6,775 bases of DNA, taken from assembly GCA_959018155.1 (NCBI GenBank), contig CAUEKH010000135.1:1-6775 (forward strand), in the 5' to 3' direction. Position numbers and translations under genes: made by a program. Shown in pieces: positions 1 through 6,136 of the stretch; position 1 is the stretch's first letter; each line of letters starts with the position of its first letter. Under the pieces are notes generated by a model. That model was not told the DNA's origin, ran no database searches, and saw only the letters and a list, made by a program, of their open reading frames with translations. The DNA is from an uncultured Hungatella sp. Lineage in GTDB: Bacteria > Bacillota > Clostridia > Lachnospirales > Lachnospiraceae.

Positions 1-346
1 AACCACCCAGTTCGCTGGCAATCGCATCGAGTCCGTCCTGGTTGGAGGTTCCTCCGGCCCTGGTCGCCTTCTCGTAAACCAGTTCCAGAATCGAATTGAT
101 CGTCATAATATTGGCGTCCGCCGTCTCCAGTTCTCCCTCGGCGTTCTCCACCGTCCTGATGTGCTCCTTGCTCCTTGCAATCTGGTCGCGGATGGCAAAT
201 GCCTTTGCCGCCGAAGCCGGGTCCTCTGACACATGGTTGTACTGACGCTGGGAAGTCAGCTTTAAATTCGACGACGCCAGATTCGATATATTTCTCTGCA
301 AATTCCGGTTGTACGTCGATACCATCATATTTTCAGTAATTCTCAT
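1..346 (-). CDS. flgL: Flagellar hook-filament junction protein FlgL (HAP3), N-terminal part
   Basis: FlgL is the second junction protein between hook and filament and belongs to the flagellin-like family; it is exported by the flagellar type III system. The visible 115 residues begin MRITENMMVSTYNRNL and continue through a helical D0/D1 segment with the family hallmark SEDPASAAKAFAIR (about residues 40-53), the equivalent of the flagellin 'SDDPAGAA' motif. The start is ATG at 344-346, preceded by a near-perfect AAGGAGG that overlaps the flgK stop codon, so translation is probably coupled to flgK. The gene runs off the left edge, and its C-terminal half is not visible. FlgL rather than flagellin is inferred from the N-terminal sequence and its position directly after flgK. 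Confidence 0.93.
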   Translation of the reverse strand, partial: MRITENMMVSTYNRNLQRNISNLASSNLKLTSQRQYNHVSEDPASAAKAFAIRDQIARSKEHIRTVENAEGELETADANIMTINSILELVYEKATRAGGTSNQDGLDAIASELGG

Positions 347-360
347 ATCGCCCCTCCTTA
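347..360 (-). promoter_or_regulatory. flgL ribosome binding site overlapping the flgK stop codon
   Basis: On the minus strand AAGGAGG (359 down to 353) lies six bases before the flgL ATG. Its first two A residues are the last two bases of the flgK TAA stop (358-360). This arrangement suggests ribosomes ending flgK re-initiate on flgL, keeping the two junction proteins in proportion. Confidence 0.8.
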
Positions 361-1827
361 ACGTCCTACCAGACCCATTTTATTGATAATGATATCCAGC
401 TCCTCGTCCATGGTCGTCATCAGGCGCCCCAGAGCGGAATATGCCTTGTTATATGTCATCATGTTAATCCCCTCTTCATTGAGCGATACTCCCGAAGTCC
501 CCATACGATCCGTATCGACGCTCTCCGCGATGGCAAGCGCCGCCTGCAGTCTGGAATCATTCGTCTTGATACCGCTGCCCAGGGTATTGGTAAACTCTGT
601 AACGAACTCACTGAAGCTTCCCTCGAATTCACCGCCAAAATTGTGCTTCAGTTCCAGCGCCGCCTTCATCTTTAAAATATCCTCATTGTCGAGCGTACCG
701 TCGGGATTCTTTTCCCTGATAATGTAGGCGGAATCATTGGACCATTTATCACTGATTCTGATGGTGCCCGCCGTTATGACCCCATTTTTGTCCCCCTCAA
801 GCAGCGTCTTAAATTCATCCGGGTTGTCCGGATTATCCGCATGGACCATGGAATTAAACACACTGGCAAATCCCTGGGCCAGCTTATCGAGACACTTTTC
901 ATAGTAGGGGATCCCGGGCTCCAGCCCGTCTGAACCGGTCAGCGTATCGACAAATCCGCGAATCGCTCCTGCGCCCAAATCCGCTTTCTTACCGTCACTG
1001 GCCCAGGAAAGTGTTGTGCCGTCCGAAGCGATTTTCAGCTTATCATTGGTGTAATCGCCGCCTATGGCATTCACCACCACCTTGCCGTTGATTTTTACCG
1101 ATATTCTGCCTTCATCTAAGTTCTCCACCGTGACCTTTCCATAGCGGGACAAATCGTCCAGGATCACATTTCTCTGATCCAGCAAATCATTGGGACCGTA
1201 ATTTACCCCGTCGTAATCATCGTTGACGAAAATTTCATGGGCAATCGATCGGTTCAGTTCCGTCAACTGGCTCAGTTTCGTGTTAATATCTTCCACCGCA
1301 ATGGACAGATCATTTTTCGTCTGCGCTTTCAGCGTCTTCAAATTGGAGTCGTACTCATTGAACACCTGGGTCACGCTCTGAAACGCGTTCATCACGATAT
1401 TGGCGTTCGTCTCCTGATAAGGATTCTGGCTGAAATCCGCAAGGGCCTGGGACAGCGTATTTAACGCGTCCTTGATACCCGTGCCTTCCACCTCCGGGTC
1501 ACTGATGATCCCCTCTATCTGCTCTAAAACAGCTGCCTTCTGGTCGTAGTAGCCAACATCTCCGTACTCCTCCCGGAATTTGCTGTCCAGATAGGGGTTG
1601 CGGATCTGGGCCACGCCGCTGGCTTCCACACCCTGACCGGCCAGCGGAATCGAACTGTGCCGGAAACGGTCATTTCCATATACCTGCACGGAAACGGTAT
1701 CGAGCCGCTGTCTCGTATACCCCTTTGTCTTAAGATTACTGATATTATTTCCAATGATATCGAGAGCCTTCTGATTCACCATCAGCCCCCGCTTGGCCGT
1801 CTCCAGCCCCATAAATGTCGGTCTCAC
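358..1827 (-). CDS. flgK: Flagellar hook-associated protein FlgK (HAP1)
   Basis: FlgK is the first hook-filament junction protein, assembled on the hook tip after export through the flagellar type III apparatus. The 489-aa product has the rod/hook-type N-terminal helix: GLETAKRGL (7-15) followed by NNISNLKTKGYTRQR (27-41), the equivalent of the family's 'NLNTPGYSRQ'. It also has the C-terminal signature GVSLNEEG...YNKAYSALGRL (about 446-470) that forms the D0 coiled coil. The central 200-400 region is variable, as usual. The start is a GTG at 1825-1827 with AGGAG about nine bases upstream. An internal ATG at codon 6 would cut the conserved N-terminus, so GTG is preferred. It lies 27 bases after flgN and directly before flgL in the same transcript. 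The length is within the family range, though shorter than enterobacterial FlgK. Confidence 0.97.
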   Translation of the reverse strand: MRPTFMGLETAKRGLMVNQKALDIIGNNISNLKTKGYTRQRLDTVSVQVYGNDRFRHSSIPLAGQGVEASGVAQIRNPYLDSKFREEYGDVGYYDQKAAVLEQIEGIISDPEVEGTGIKDALNTLSQALADFSQNPYQETNANIVMNAFQSVTQVFNEYDSNLKTLKAQTKNDLSIAVEDINTKLSQLTELNRSIAHEIFVNDDYDGVNYGPNDLLDQRNVILDDLSRYGKVTVENLDEGRISVKINGKVVVNAIGGDYTNDKLKIASDGTTLSWASDGKKADLGAGAIRGFVDTLTGSDGLEPGIPYYEKCLDKLAQGFASVFNSMVHADNPDNPDEFKTLLEGDKNGVITAGTIRISDKWSNDSAYIIREKNPDGTLDNEDILKMKAALELKHNFGGEFEGSFSEFVTEFTNTLGSGIKTNDSRLQAALAIAESVDTDRMGTSGVSLNEEGINMMTYNKAYSALGRLMTTMDEELDIIINKMGLVGR

Positions 1828-1854
1828 TTATCCACTCTCCTCTGACGGTCTGCT

Positions 1855-2301
1855 TCAGACCTTTCTCTCCAGCCGCTGCCCCTTCGCTCCCACCGACTTT
1901 CCATAAATCCCCGTCGGATTACTGATCAGCCGGGAATCCAGCCCCATCTTCTCCAGTTCCATCTTTGCCAGACTCTCCGCCTTCTCATTGTAATAGCGGA
2001 TATTGGCGATCGAGCCGTCCAGCCTCCGGTATAACTCCATCAGCCTCTGCCTCTCCTGTGCCGGCTGCGAATCCGCGATTTCCTTTAACGTCTTCCCGTC
2101 AATGCCCCGTTTGGCGAACAGTTCCCGGCGTCTCTGCTCCATATTATCCAGCTGTTTATCCATGGACTGCTGCATCATAATGGATTCTTCTATCTTATCC
2201 AGTTCCTTCGTCATCAAAAGCCCCAGTTTTTCCACCTGCTTCTGCTCCATCCGCTCAAAGAACTCCGTGTACTCTGTCAGAAAATGAACTAATTCTTCCA
2301 C
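1855..2301 (-). CDS. flgN: FlgN-family flagellar export chaperone
   Basis: FlgN proteins are small cytoplasmic helical chaperones that bind the C-termini of FlgK and FlgL and deliver them to the flagellar export gate. The 148-aa product is almost entirely charged helix and probably coiled coil (residues 1-60 and 83-120). It ends with NPTGIYGKSVG (128-138), similar to the tail motif of Gram-positive FlgN-like proteins. The start is GTG (2299-2301) with GAGGGG about seven bases upstream, and it lies 13 bases after the flgM stop. The family is poorly conserved in sequence, so identification rests on size, helical character, the tail motif and its place between flgM and flgK, its expected client. 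Confidence 0.9.
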   Translation of the reverse strand: MEELVHFLTEYTEFFERMEQKQVEKLGLLMTKELDKIEESIMMQQSMDKQLDNMEQRRRELFAKRGIDGKTLKEIADSQPAQERQRLMELYRRLDGSIANIRYYNEKAESLAKMELEKMGLDSRLISNPTGIYGKSVGAKGQRLERKV

Positions 2302-2314
2302 CTGTTTCCCCTCT

Positions 2315-2617
2315 CTATAAACCGCTCATCAGGCGCTTCGCAATCTCCTCCGCCGATACCTGGTACGTACCTTCCCGGACCTGCTGCCGAAGCGCTGCAA
2401 TCTTCTCCGCCGAAGCGCCTTCCTCCATCGACTTGTTAAGCGCTGCCGCAAATGAGGACGCTTCCTTCTTCTTCACCCCGTCACTGCTGATGCAGATGGC
2501 GTCCCCCCGAATCTTCTTATCCCCCGATGCCGGGACGGAAACGGTTCTCTCTGTATGTTTGCCGCTGTTTACAGCATTCTGGTAAACGGAATAATTTCTG
2601 GTTACTTTCACATCCAT
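2315..2617 (-). CDS. flgM: Negative regulator of flagellin synthesis FlgM (anti-sigma-28)
   Basis: FlgM binds and inhibits sigma-28 (FliA/SigD) until the hook-basal body is finished, then is lost, releasing late-gene transcription. The 100-aa product has a basic, probably disordered N-terminus (MDVKVTRNY), the DAICIS strand near 39-44 that matches the family's 'D.v.iS' motif, and a C-terminal sigma-binding helical region, EKIAALRQQVREGTY and SAEEIAKRLM (71-97). I chose ATG at 2615-2617 because AAGGAAG lies eight bases upstream and the FlgM N-terminus begins there. The reading frame stays open upstream to 2821, but that part runs through a promoter and a terminator and does not look like protein. 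It is first in the flgM-flgN-flgK-flgL operon. Confidence 0.95.
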   Translation of the reverse strand: MDVKVTRNYSVYQNAVNSGKHTERTVSVPASGDKKIRGDAICISSDGVKKKEASSFAAALNKSMEEGASAEKIAALRQQVREGTYQVSAEEIAKRLMSGL

Positions 2618-2672
2618 AATCCCGACTTCCTTTCTGTTTGTGTTTATACTGCTTCCATTATCTCTAATATAG

Positions 2673-2699
2673 TTATCGTACATCATCCGGAAAAGTTTA
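2673..2699 (-). promoter_or_regulatory. Sigma-28 (SigD/FliA-type) promoter of the flgM operon
   Basis: On the minus strand TAAA (2696-2699) is followed by exactly 15 bases and then TACGATAA (2673-2680). The Bacillus SigD consensus is TAAA-N15-GCCGATAT, so the -35, the spacing and the CGATA core all match. Transcription would begin near 2666, giving a leader of about 50 bases before flgM. This places the anti-sigma factor and the junction proteins under the sigma factor that FlgM inhibits. Confidence 0.82.
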
Positions 2700-2760
2700 C
2701 AGGGAAAAATGAAATTTTTAAACGATAACCTGCACGCTCCGTGCACAGGTACCGTCTTCA

Positions 2761-2814
2761 ATAAAATCAGGCCAGAAGATACAGCCCATTCATGCTGTAT
2801 CCTCTGACCTTTTT
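2761..2814 (-). terminator. Rho-independent terminator after the parA-comFB operon
   Basis: Arms 2769-2785 and 2794-2810 form a 17-bp stem, perfect apart from two G-U pairs in the minus-strand transcript, with an 8-base loop (2786-2793). On the minus strand it is followed by GATTTTATT, and on the plus strand by CTTTTTG, so it could stop transcription from either side. It sits just after the comFB stop and about 62 bases before the flgM promoter, insulating the two units. Confidence 0.88.
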
Positions 2815-2821
2815 GTCTCAC

Positions 2822-3325
2822 TCAATGGCGCGGCTCCTTTTTCACTACCATAATGGCCTGCACCAGGGCGCTCGTCACCTCAGAGCCATACTGCTCCGAA
2901 GCTTCCTTTCTCCGCTCCTCATCATCTTCCCGCATCACAACGTAGCGCGGCTTTAACCGGTTTAAAGCCAGAGCCGCGATATCTTTCTTGCATTTATTAC
3001 ATTTACAGCAGTTAAAGCGGTCCAGAGTCGTATCCAGACGCGCTGCCACCAGCTCTTCCATCAGGTTTACCAGGATCATCTCCTGCTCCTCCTTAAATGG
3101 AATCGCCACCGATGTACGCCGGATCGCCTTTGCCATAACAGAAGCAGTCGGGGAAGCCGCCACCCCCGATGCCGCCTTCGACTCCGCACTTCCGTCCGGC
3201 ATTTGTGCCGTTGCCAGAGCCCCGGGCGTTCCCTCCGGGCCGCCGTCAGACGTCTTCTTAGCGGCGGTCGGCATAATCTTCCGGTACATCATCTCTTTAT
3301 CAATCTCGGTCCTGCTCTTAGCCAT
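2822..3325 (-). CDS. ComFB-family protein (late competence family, probable c-di-GMP receptor)
   Basis: The 167-aa product has two parts. Residues 1-75 are a low-complexity Ala/Gly/Pro/Ser-rich stretch with a basic start, probably disordered. Residues 82-165 match the ComFB family: NLMEELVAARLD (87-98), a cysteine cluster FNCCKCNKCKKDI (Cys106, 107, 109 and 112), and the hallmark ALALNRLKPRYVV (118-130). ComFB sits in the comF operon of Bacillus; family members in Bacillus and cyanobacteria have been reported to bind cyclic di-GMP. The cysteines may bind a metal, which is inference. The ATG overlaps the end of parA by eight bases with GAGG four bases upstream, so the two are translationally coupled. 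A long disordered N-terminal arm is unusual for this normally short family and may contact the ParA partner. The family call is firm; the role is inferred. Confidence 0.87.
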   Translation of the reverse strand: MAKSRTEIDKEMMYRKIMPTAAKKTSDGGPEGTPGALATAQMPDGSAESKAASGVAASPTASVMAKAIRRTSVAIPFKEEQEMILVNLMEELVAARLDTTLDRFNCCKCNKCKKDIAALALNRLKPRYVVMREDDEERRKEASEQYGSEVTSALVQAIMVVKKEPRH

Positions 3326-4091
3326 GCGTCCTCAGCCCCCTTTGAAACAATTCCTCCACCAGACTCTCATAGTCCTTTGCCGCGTTGCAGCCAGGCGCAT
3401 ACTCCAGCACCGACTGCTGAAGAGACTGTGCCTCGCGAAGCGCCACGCTCTCCCTGATAAAGGTATCGAGAACCGGCATTTCCAAATCCTGCGCCACCAT
3501 ATCCAGCGTCCCCTTCACTTCCCTGCTGAATCTGGTTCTGGAATTATGCTTGGTCAGGAACACGCCCAGCACTTCCAAATCGGGGTTGCAATAGCTTTTC
3601 ACCCTTCTAATCGTCTCATCCAGCTGAGTAATCCCCTGCAGGCTGAAAATATCAGACAGCATGGGAACCAGCACGTAATCCGCGGCAGTAAATGCGTTCA
3701 CCGTCAGGATTCCGAGTGCCGGCGGTGAGTCAATCAGTATGTAATCGTAATAAGGTTTCAGAGAGTCCAACGCCGCCTTTAACAGAAATTCCCTCTTCGC
3801 CCCGGTAAATTCCAGTTCAATACTGCTCAAAAGAATATTCGCCGGAATCAGATCCACAACCGGCGTCTTCTGCACCGCATACCGCGGTTTCAGTTCCCCT
3901 TTCAGCACATCGTAAATCGTGGCGCTCCCCTCAGTCTCCGCTCCTAAGCTGAAGCTCAAATTCCCCTGCGGATCCATATCGACCGCCAGCACCCGAAATC
4001 CCCTTGCCTTAAGTAACGATGCCAGCGCATATGCCGACGTAGTCTTCCCGACCCCGCCCTTCTGATTCGATAAAACAATCGTCGCCGCCAT
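3318..4091 (-). CDS. ParA/Soj-type ATPase without a ParB partner
   Basis: ParA-type ATPases dimerise on ATP, bind DNA or membrane non-specifically and position plasmids, chromosomes or protein assemblies. The 257-aa product is full length. It has the deviant Walker A KGGVGKTT (11-18, signature Lys11 and catalytic-type Lys16), the switch I strand VDMDPQGN (37-44) and Walker B YILIDSPP (117-124). The C-terminal half has SRTRFSREV (184-192), typical of the Soj/ParA DNA-binding surface. It is closer to Soj than to the flagellar placement MinD/FlhG group, since it lacks an obvious C-terminal amphipathic membrane helix. No parB follows; instead a ComFB gene overlaps its end. A role in placing flagella, chemoreceptors or competence machinery is possible but unproven. 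The start is ATG at 4089-4091, preceded by a rather distant GGGGGA. Confidence 0.93.
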   Translation of the reverse strand: MAATIVLSNQKGGVGKTTSAYALASLLKARGFRVLAVDMDPQGNLSFSLGAETEGSATIYDVLKGELKPRYAVQKTPVVDLIPANILLSSIELEFTGAKREFLLKAALDSLKPYYDYILIDSPPALGILTVNAFTAADYVLVPMLSDIFSLQGITQLDETIRRVKSYCNPDLEVLGVFLTKHNSRTRFSREVKGTLDMVAQDLEMPVLDTFIRESVALREAQSLQQSVLEYAPGCNAAKDYESLVEELFQRGLRTHG

Positions 4092-4162
4092 AAAACAGTC
4101 CCCCAGATACTTTTCTATTTAGTACACAATAACAAATTCGACGTAAATCGACACTGCTATTT

Positions 4163-4191
4163 ATTATAACAAGAAATGGAGAAACATACAA
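4163..4191 (-). promoter_or_regulatory. Predicted vegetative (sigma-A) promoter of parA-comFB
   Basis: On the minus strand a consensus -10 TATAAT (4163-4168) is preceded by exactly 17 bases and TTGTAT (4186-4191), a partial match to TTGACA. The start of transcription would be near 4156, giving a leader of about 65 bases. This separates parA-comFB from the upstream accessory pair and from the sigma-28 flagellar unit, implying expression before and independent of late flagellar control. Confidence 0.65.
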
Positions 4192-4216
4192 TTGGATTTT
4201 GACGGGCCGTCTTCGC

Positions 4217-4945
4217 TCATCGGTCAGGATACCGGGCTTTTATGAGCCTTGCAAATTCGGCAAAATACGACGATGTTCGATAGACTTTTCTACTCGAACC
4301 AGTATACATCATATCAATAATTTCTATAAATCCCGTTCGGGTTAAGGAAGAAACCAAACTCGTTAAAATGGGGGCAGATATTTTAAATTCAGCCATACAT
4401 ACCCTTTTTGAATTCTCCCAGACTTTCTCAAAAAACTCATTTGTCACTTTGAAGGAGGCATTTTCTTCAAAAGCCTTTTTATACAACTCCTGTTCCGCCT
4501 CAAACATCGTAGCCAGAATTTCTATTTCCCTGTCAGACAGACCAGTAAGTCTTGATAATCCCTCATCAAATTGATCCGTTTTATTTGTCGGACTTAAAAC
4601 ATAGGTATTCCGAAATAAATTAGCCAGATACTCTATTTTTTTATTACTGTTAAGCCGGTTGGCGGTATCCATCATTCTGGCAAAAGAAATAATAAAATCC
4701 GCATCCTGAATTTTCTCCATTGTAATCAGTTCCGGCGATTGAAAAACAATATCACAGATCGCCTTTTTCTTCTGCTCCTGCCGCTCACTGATGGAGGCAT
4801 CGATCGTTTCCACGCTTAATTCTCCAAAAAACGGAACATAGTTTGCTATGGTACTGAGAAACGACTTAACAATCGGGTTATGTACTACGGATTCGATCGT
4901 TTTTATATTATTATATTCTTCGATAGTTATTTCAATATCATTCAT
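4217..4945 (-). CDS. Hypothetical protein, 242 aa, unknown family
   Basis: I do not recognise this family. The visible organisation is: a short N-terminal region; one moderately hydrophobic helix, NPIVKSFLSTIANYVPFFGE (23-42), too short and polar for a certain membrane span; a charged helical region with ERQEQKKK (54-61) and KKIEYLANLFRNTY (101-114); then a C-terminal part from about 165 that looks like a winged-helix fold (APILTSLVSSLTRTGFIEI, strand, SYFAEFARLI). There is no signal peptide, catalytic motif or cysteine cluster. The gene is visibly richer in A+T than the flagellar and parA genes, suggesting recent acquisition. It lies nine bases after the S66 remnant, whose stop codon is embedded in this gene's ribosome binding site. 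Host-defence or toxin-like accessory roles are conceivable; the sequence does not decide. Confidence 0.8.
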   Translation of the reverse strand: MNDIEITIEEYNNIKTIESVVHNPIVKSFLSTIANYVPFFGELSVETIDASISERQEQKKKAICDIVFQSPELITMEKIQDADFIISFARMMDTANRLNSNKKIEYLANLFRNTYVLSPTNKTDQFDEGLSRLTGLSDREIEILATMFEAEQELYKKAFEENASFKVTNEFFEKVWENSKRVCMAEFKISAPILTSLVSSLTRTGFIEIIDMMYTGSSRKVYRTSSYFAEFARLIKARYPDR

Positions 4946-4957
4946 TGTTCTGCCTCA
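4946..4957 (-). promoter_or_regulatory. Ribosome binding site of the 242-aa gene, fused to the upstream stop codon
   Basis: On the minus strand TGAGG (4957 to 4953) contains both the TGA stop of the S66 remnant and the GAGG ribosome binding site, seven bases before the ATG at 4943-4945. Translation of the second gene is therefore likely coupled to reading through the remnant, which may explain why the remnant frame has stayed open. Confidence 0.7.
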
Positions 4958-5425
4958 TTCTAATAAAATAACCTGCCTGTCAACATCCACTGTCGCCGGA
5001 ACGCCAAATGGAAGAATACATCTGGGGGGCGCATGTCCTGCATTGATAAATGTCTTAATTCCGACCTTATTAAGCATCAGGTGATTGATGGTGGTGTCGG
5101 AAAATCCAAGAAAAATTTTATCGGAAACGGCATTTTTCAATTCATCGTTCTCAAATAGATACGGTAACAGGCGGTAGGTATCATCACCGCCGATTGCACA
5201 CAGAATCATATCCGTTTCCCTGTCGCGAAACGCGTCAATGAAATCCTGCGCCCGCAGCTCGGGGTGAGCCTTCAAAACTGCTGTGCCACTGAGCGCGTGA
5301 GATGCAAATTTTACCTGCAATCCGTATTTTCTTAACCGTTCCAGTCCGATTTCCAGTTCATGCCGCATAAAAGGTTCTCCCATGATACCGCTGGAAAGGC
5401 TGACGATTGTAACAGTTTTAACCAT
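4955..5425 (-). CDS. Internally deleted S66 peptidase (LD-carboxypeptidase/MccF-like) remnant
   Basis: S66 serine peptidases either trim muropeptides (LdcA) or cleave peptide-nucleotide antibiotics (MccF). Full-length members are about 300-350 aa; this product is 156. Residues 1-125 are a normal family N-terminus: VSLSSGIMGEP, CAIGGDDTYRLLPYL (76-90), and the nucleophile elbow LGFSDTTINHL (106-116) with Ser109. After VGIKTF (121-126) the sequence jumps straight to the family C-terminus, NAGHAPPRCILPFGVPATVDVD (128-149), with the triad His131. The intervening region of roughly 150-190 residues, which carries the catalytic Glu, is absent, with no frameshift or stop. The enzyme is almost certainly inactive. 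It keeps a strong AAAGGAGG five bases before ATG 5423-5425 and its own promoter. It may be a pseudogene retained as a leader for the coupled 242-aa gene. Confidence 0.85.
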   Translation of the reverse strand: MVKTVTIVSLSSGIMGEPFMRHELEIGLERLRKYGLQVKFASHALSGTAVLKAHPELRAQDFIDAFRDRETDMILCAIGGDDTYRLLPYLFENDELKNAVSDKIFLGFSDTTINHLMLNKVGIKTFINAGHAPPRCILPFGVPATVDVDRQVILLE

Positions 5426-5462
5426 AGATTCCTCCTTTATTCGGACCTATGCCTTTGTATCA

Positions 5463-5491
5463 AGTATACCACAGCACCATATAATGAGAAA
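5463..5491 (-). promoter_or_regulatory. Predicted extended -10 promoter of the S66 remnant operon
   Basis: On the minus strand TATACT (5463-5468) is preceded by TGG, giving an extended TGN -10 element. The hexamer 17 bases upstream (5486-5491, TTTCTC) is a poor -35, which extended -10 promoters tolerate. Transcription would start near 5456, about 30 bases before the start codon. It lies downstream of the agrB terminator, so the accessory pair can be expressed independently of agr. Confidence 0.5.
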
Positions 5492-5520
5492 TCATATAAA
5501 TATTAATTTTCTCCACATAG

Positions 5521-5550
5521 AAAAAGCGGCCTGCCACAGCAGAATCCGCC
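5521..5550 (-). terminator. Rho-independent terminator after agrB
   Basis: In the minus-strand transcript GCGG (5546-5549) pairs with CCGC (5526-5529), and an inner CTGC/GCAG stem (5539-5542 with 5531-5534) closes a 4-base loop (5535-5538). A run of five T residues follows (5521-5525). The structure begins a few bases after the agrB stop and ends the agr unit. A small internal asymmetric loop weakens the stem. Confidence 0.75.
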
Positions 5551-5554
5551 TTCT

Positions 5555-6127
5555 TCATCTCTTTAACATCCATTGCCCTGCCACCGATACTCCCAGCACA
5601 ATATGCCCCATACTGATAAGTCGGGCAATCCAGCCTAAATGGAGTGCCGTAGCAGCCGCCAAAATAATAATTTCCACTGCCAGAATCTGATGGCTTCTCA
5701 TGCGATAACGCTTCTTTTCAGCCTCATCCAGCGGTTTATTCTCCGTCTCCACCGGACTCAGCCGCCAGATGAAAAACGCGCACATCAGACCTGCTGTAAA
5801 TAATATACCACTTACCCCTGTACTCCATGTAATACGGTTCAGCAAGCAGACGCCACACAGGATAAGTCCAGAGATACATGCACAGATCTCCGGACTCCCG
5901 GCATGAAGCCCGCCGGAAAACATCCGAAGTGGGATGAAAAACAGCAGGAATAGTAATACCGCCGGCACATCACCGAAAATCAGTCCGATTATCATTGCGG
6001 CAATCAGATTCACCACCTCGCTGATCAGTACAAGATAAGAATACCGGTATAAATCCCTGCTGTCTTCTGAAATATTGTTCTTTCGTATCTGGCTTTCAAC
6101 AATGGCCCCGGCCAGTCTCTCAATCAT
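5555..6127 (-). CDS. agrB: AgrB-family autoinducer-peptide processing endopeptidase
   Basis: AgrB is a membrane cysteine endopeptidase that cuts the C-terminal tail from AgrD and forms the thiolactone ring of the signalling peptide. The 190-aa product matches the family length and carries the signature IPLRMFSGGLHAGSPEIC (65-82), with catalytic His75 and Cys82 at the usual seven-residue spacing. Hydrophobic segments lie near 30-50, 53-68, 84-98, 104-121, 148-163 and 170-186. A charged cytoplasmic loop (125-145) separates the last pair, as in characterised AgrB. It begins nine bases after agrD with ATG at 6125-6127. The ribosome binding site is poor, so coupling to agrD translation is likely. 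It is directly followed by a terminator. The identification is firm; the peptide substrate is inferred from the neighbour. Confidence 0.96.
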   Translation of the reverse strand: MIERLAGAIVESQIRKNNISEDSRDLYRYSYLVLISEVVNLIAAMIIGLIFGDVPAVLLFLLFFIPLRMFSGGLHAGSPEICACISGLILCGVCLLNRITWSTGVSGILFTAGLMCAFFIWRLSPVETENKPLDEAEKKRYRMRSHQILAVEIIILAAATALHLGWIARLISMGHIVLGVSVAGQWMLKR

Positions 6128-6136
6128 AATCAGCCG

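Noticed and set aside
2618..2821. In-frame N-terminal extension of FlgM that would make a 168-aa protein
   Set aside because: The extension runs through the sigma-28 promoter and the terminator hairpin, lacks protein-like character and has a worse ribosome binding site than the ATG at 2617.
2988..3728. Long plus-strand open frame (246 codons) opposite parA and comFB
   Set aside because: It is antisense to two well-identified genes, shows no recognisable motif, is rich in His/Arg/Ser as expected of a shadow frame, and spans the junction between both genes.
3318..4091. ParABS chromosome or plasmid partition locus
   Set aside because: No parB follows parA, and I saw no parS-like TGTTTCACGTGAAACA sequence in the window. 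The partner gene is a ComFB family member instead.
4201..4211. Palindrome GACGGGCCGTC after the 242-aa gene as a terminator
   Set aside because: The perfect palindrome leaves only a one-base loop, and there is no T run on the minus strand after it, so it is not a convincing intrinsic terminator.
4955..5425. Frameshifted S66 peptidase gene with the rest in another frame
   Set aside because: Both the N-terminal and C-terminal family motifs are in one continuous frame ending in a normal stop. Material is missing, not shifted.
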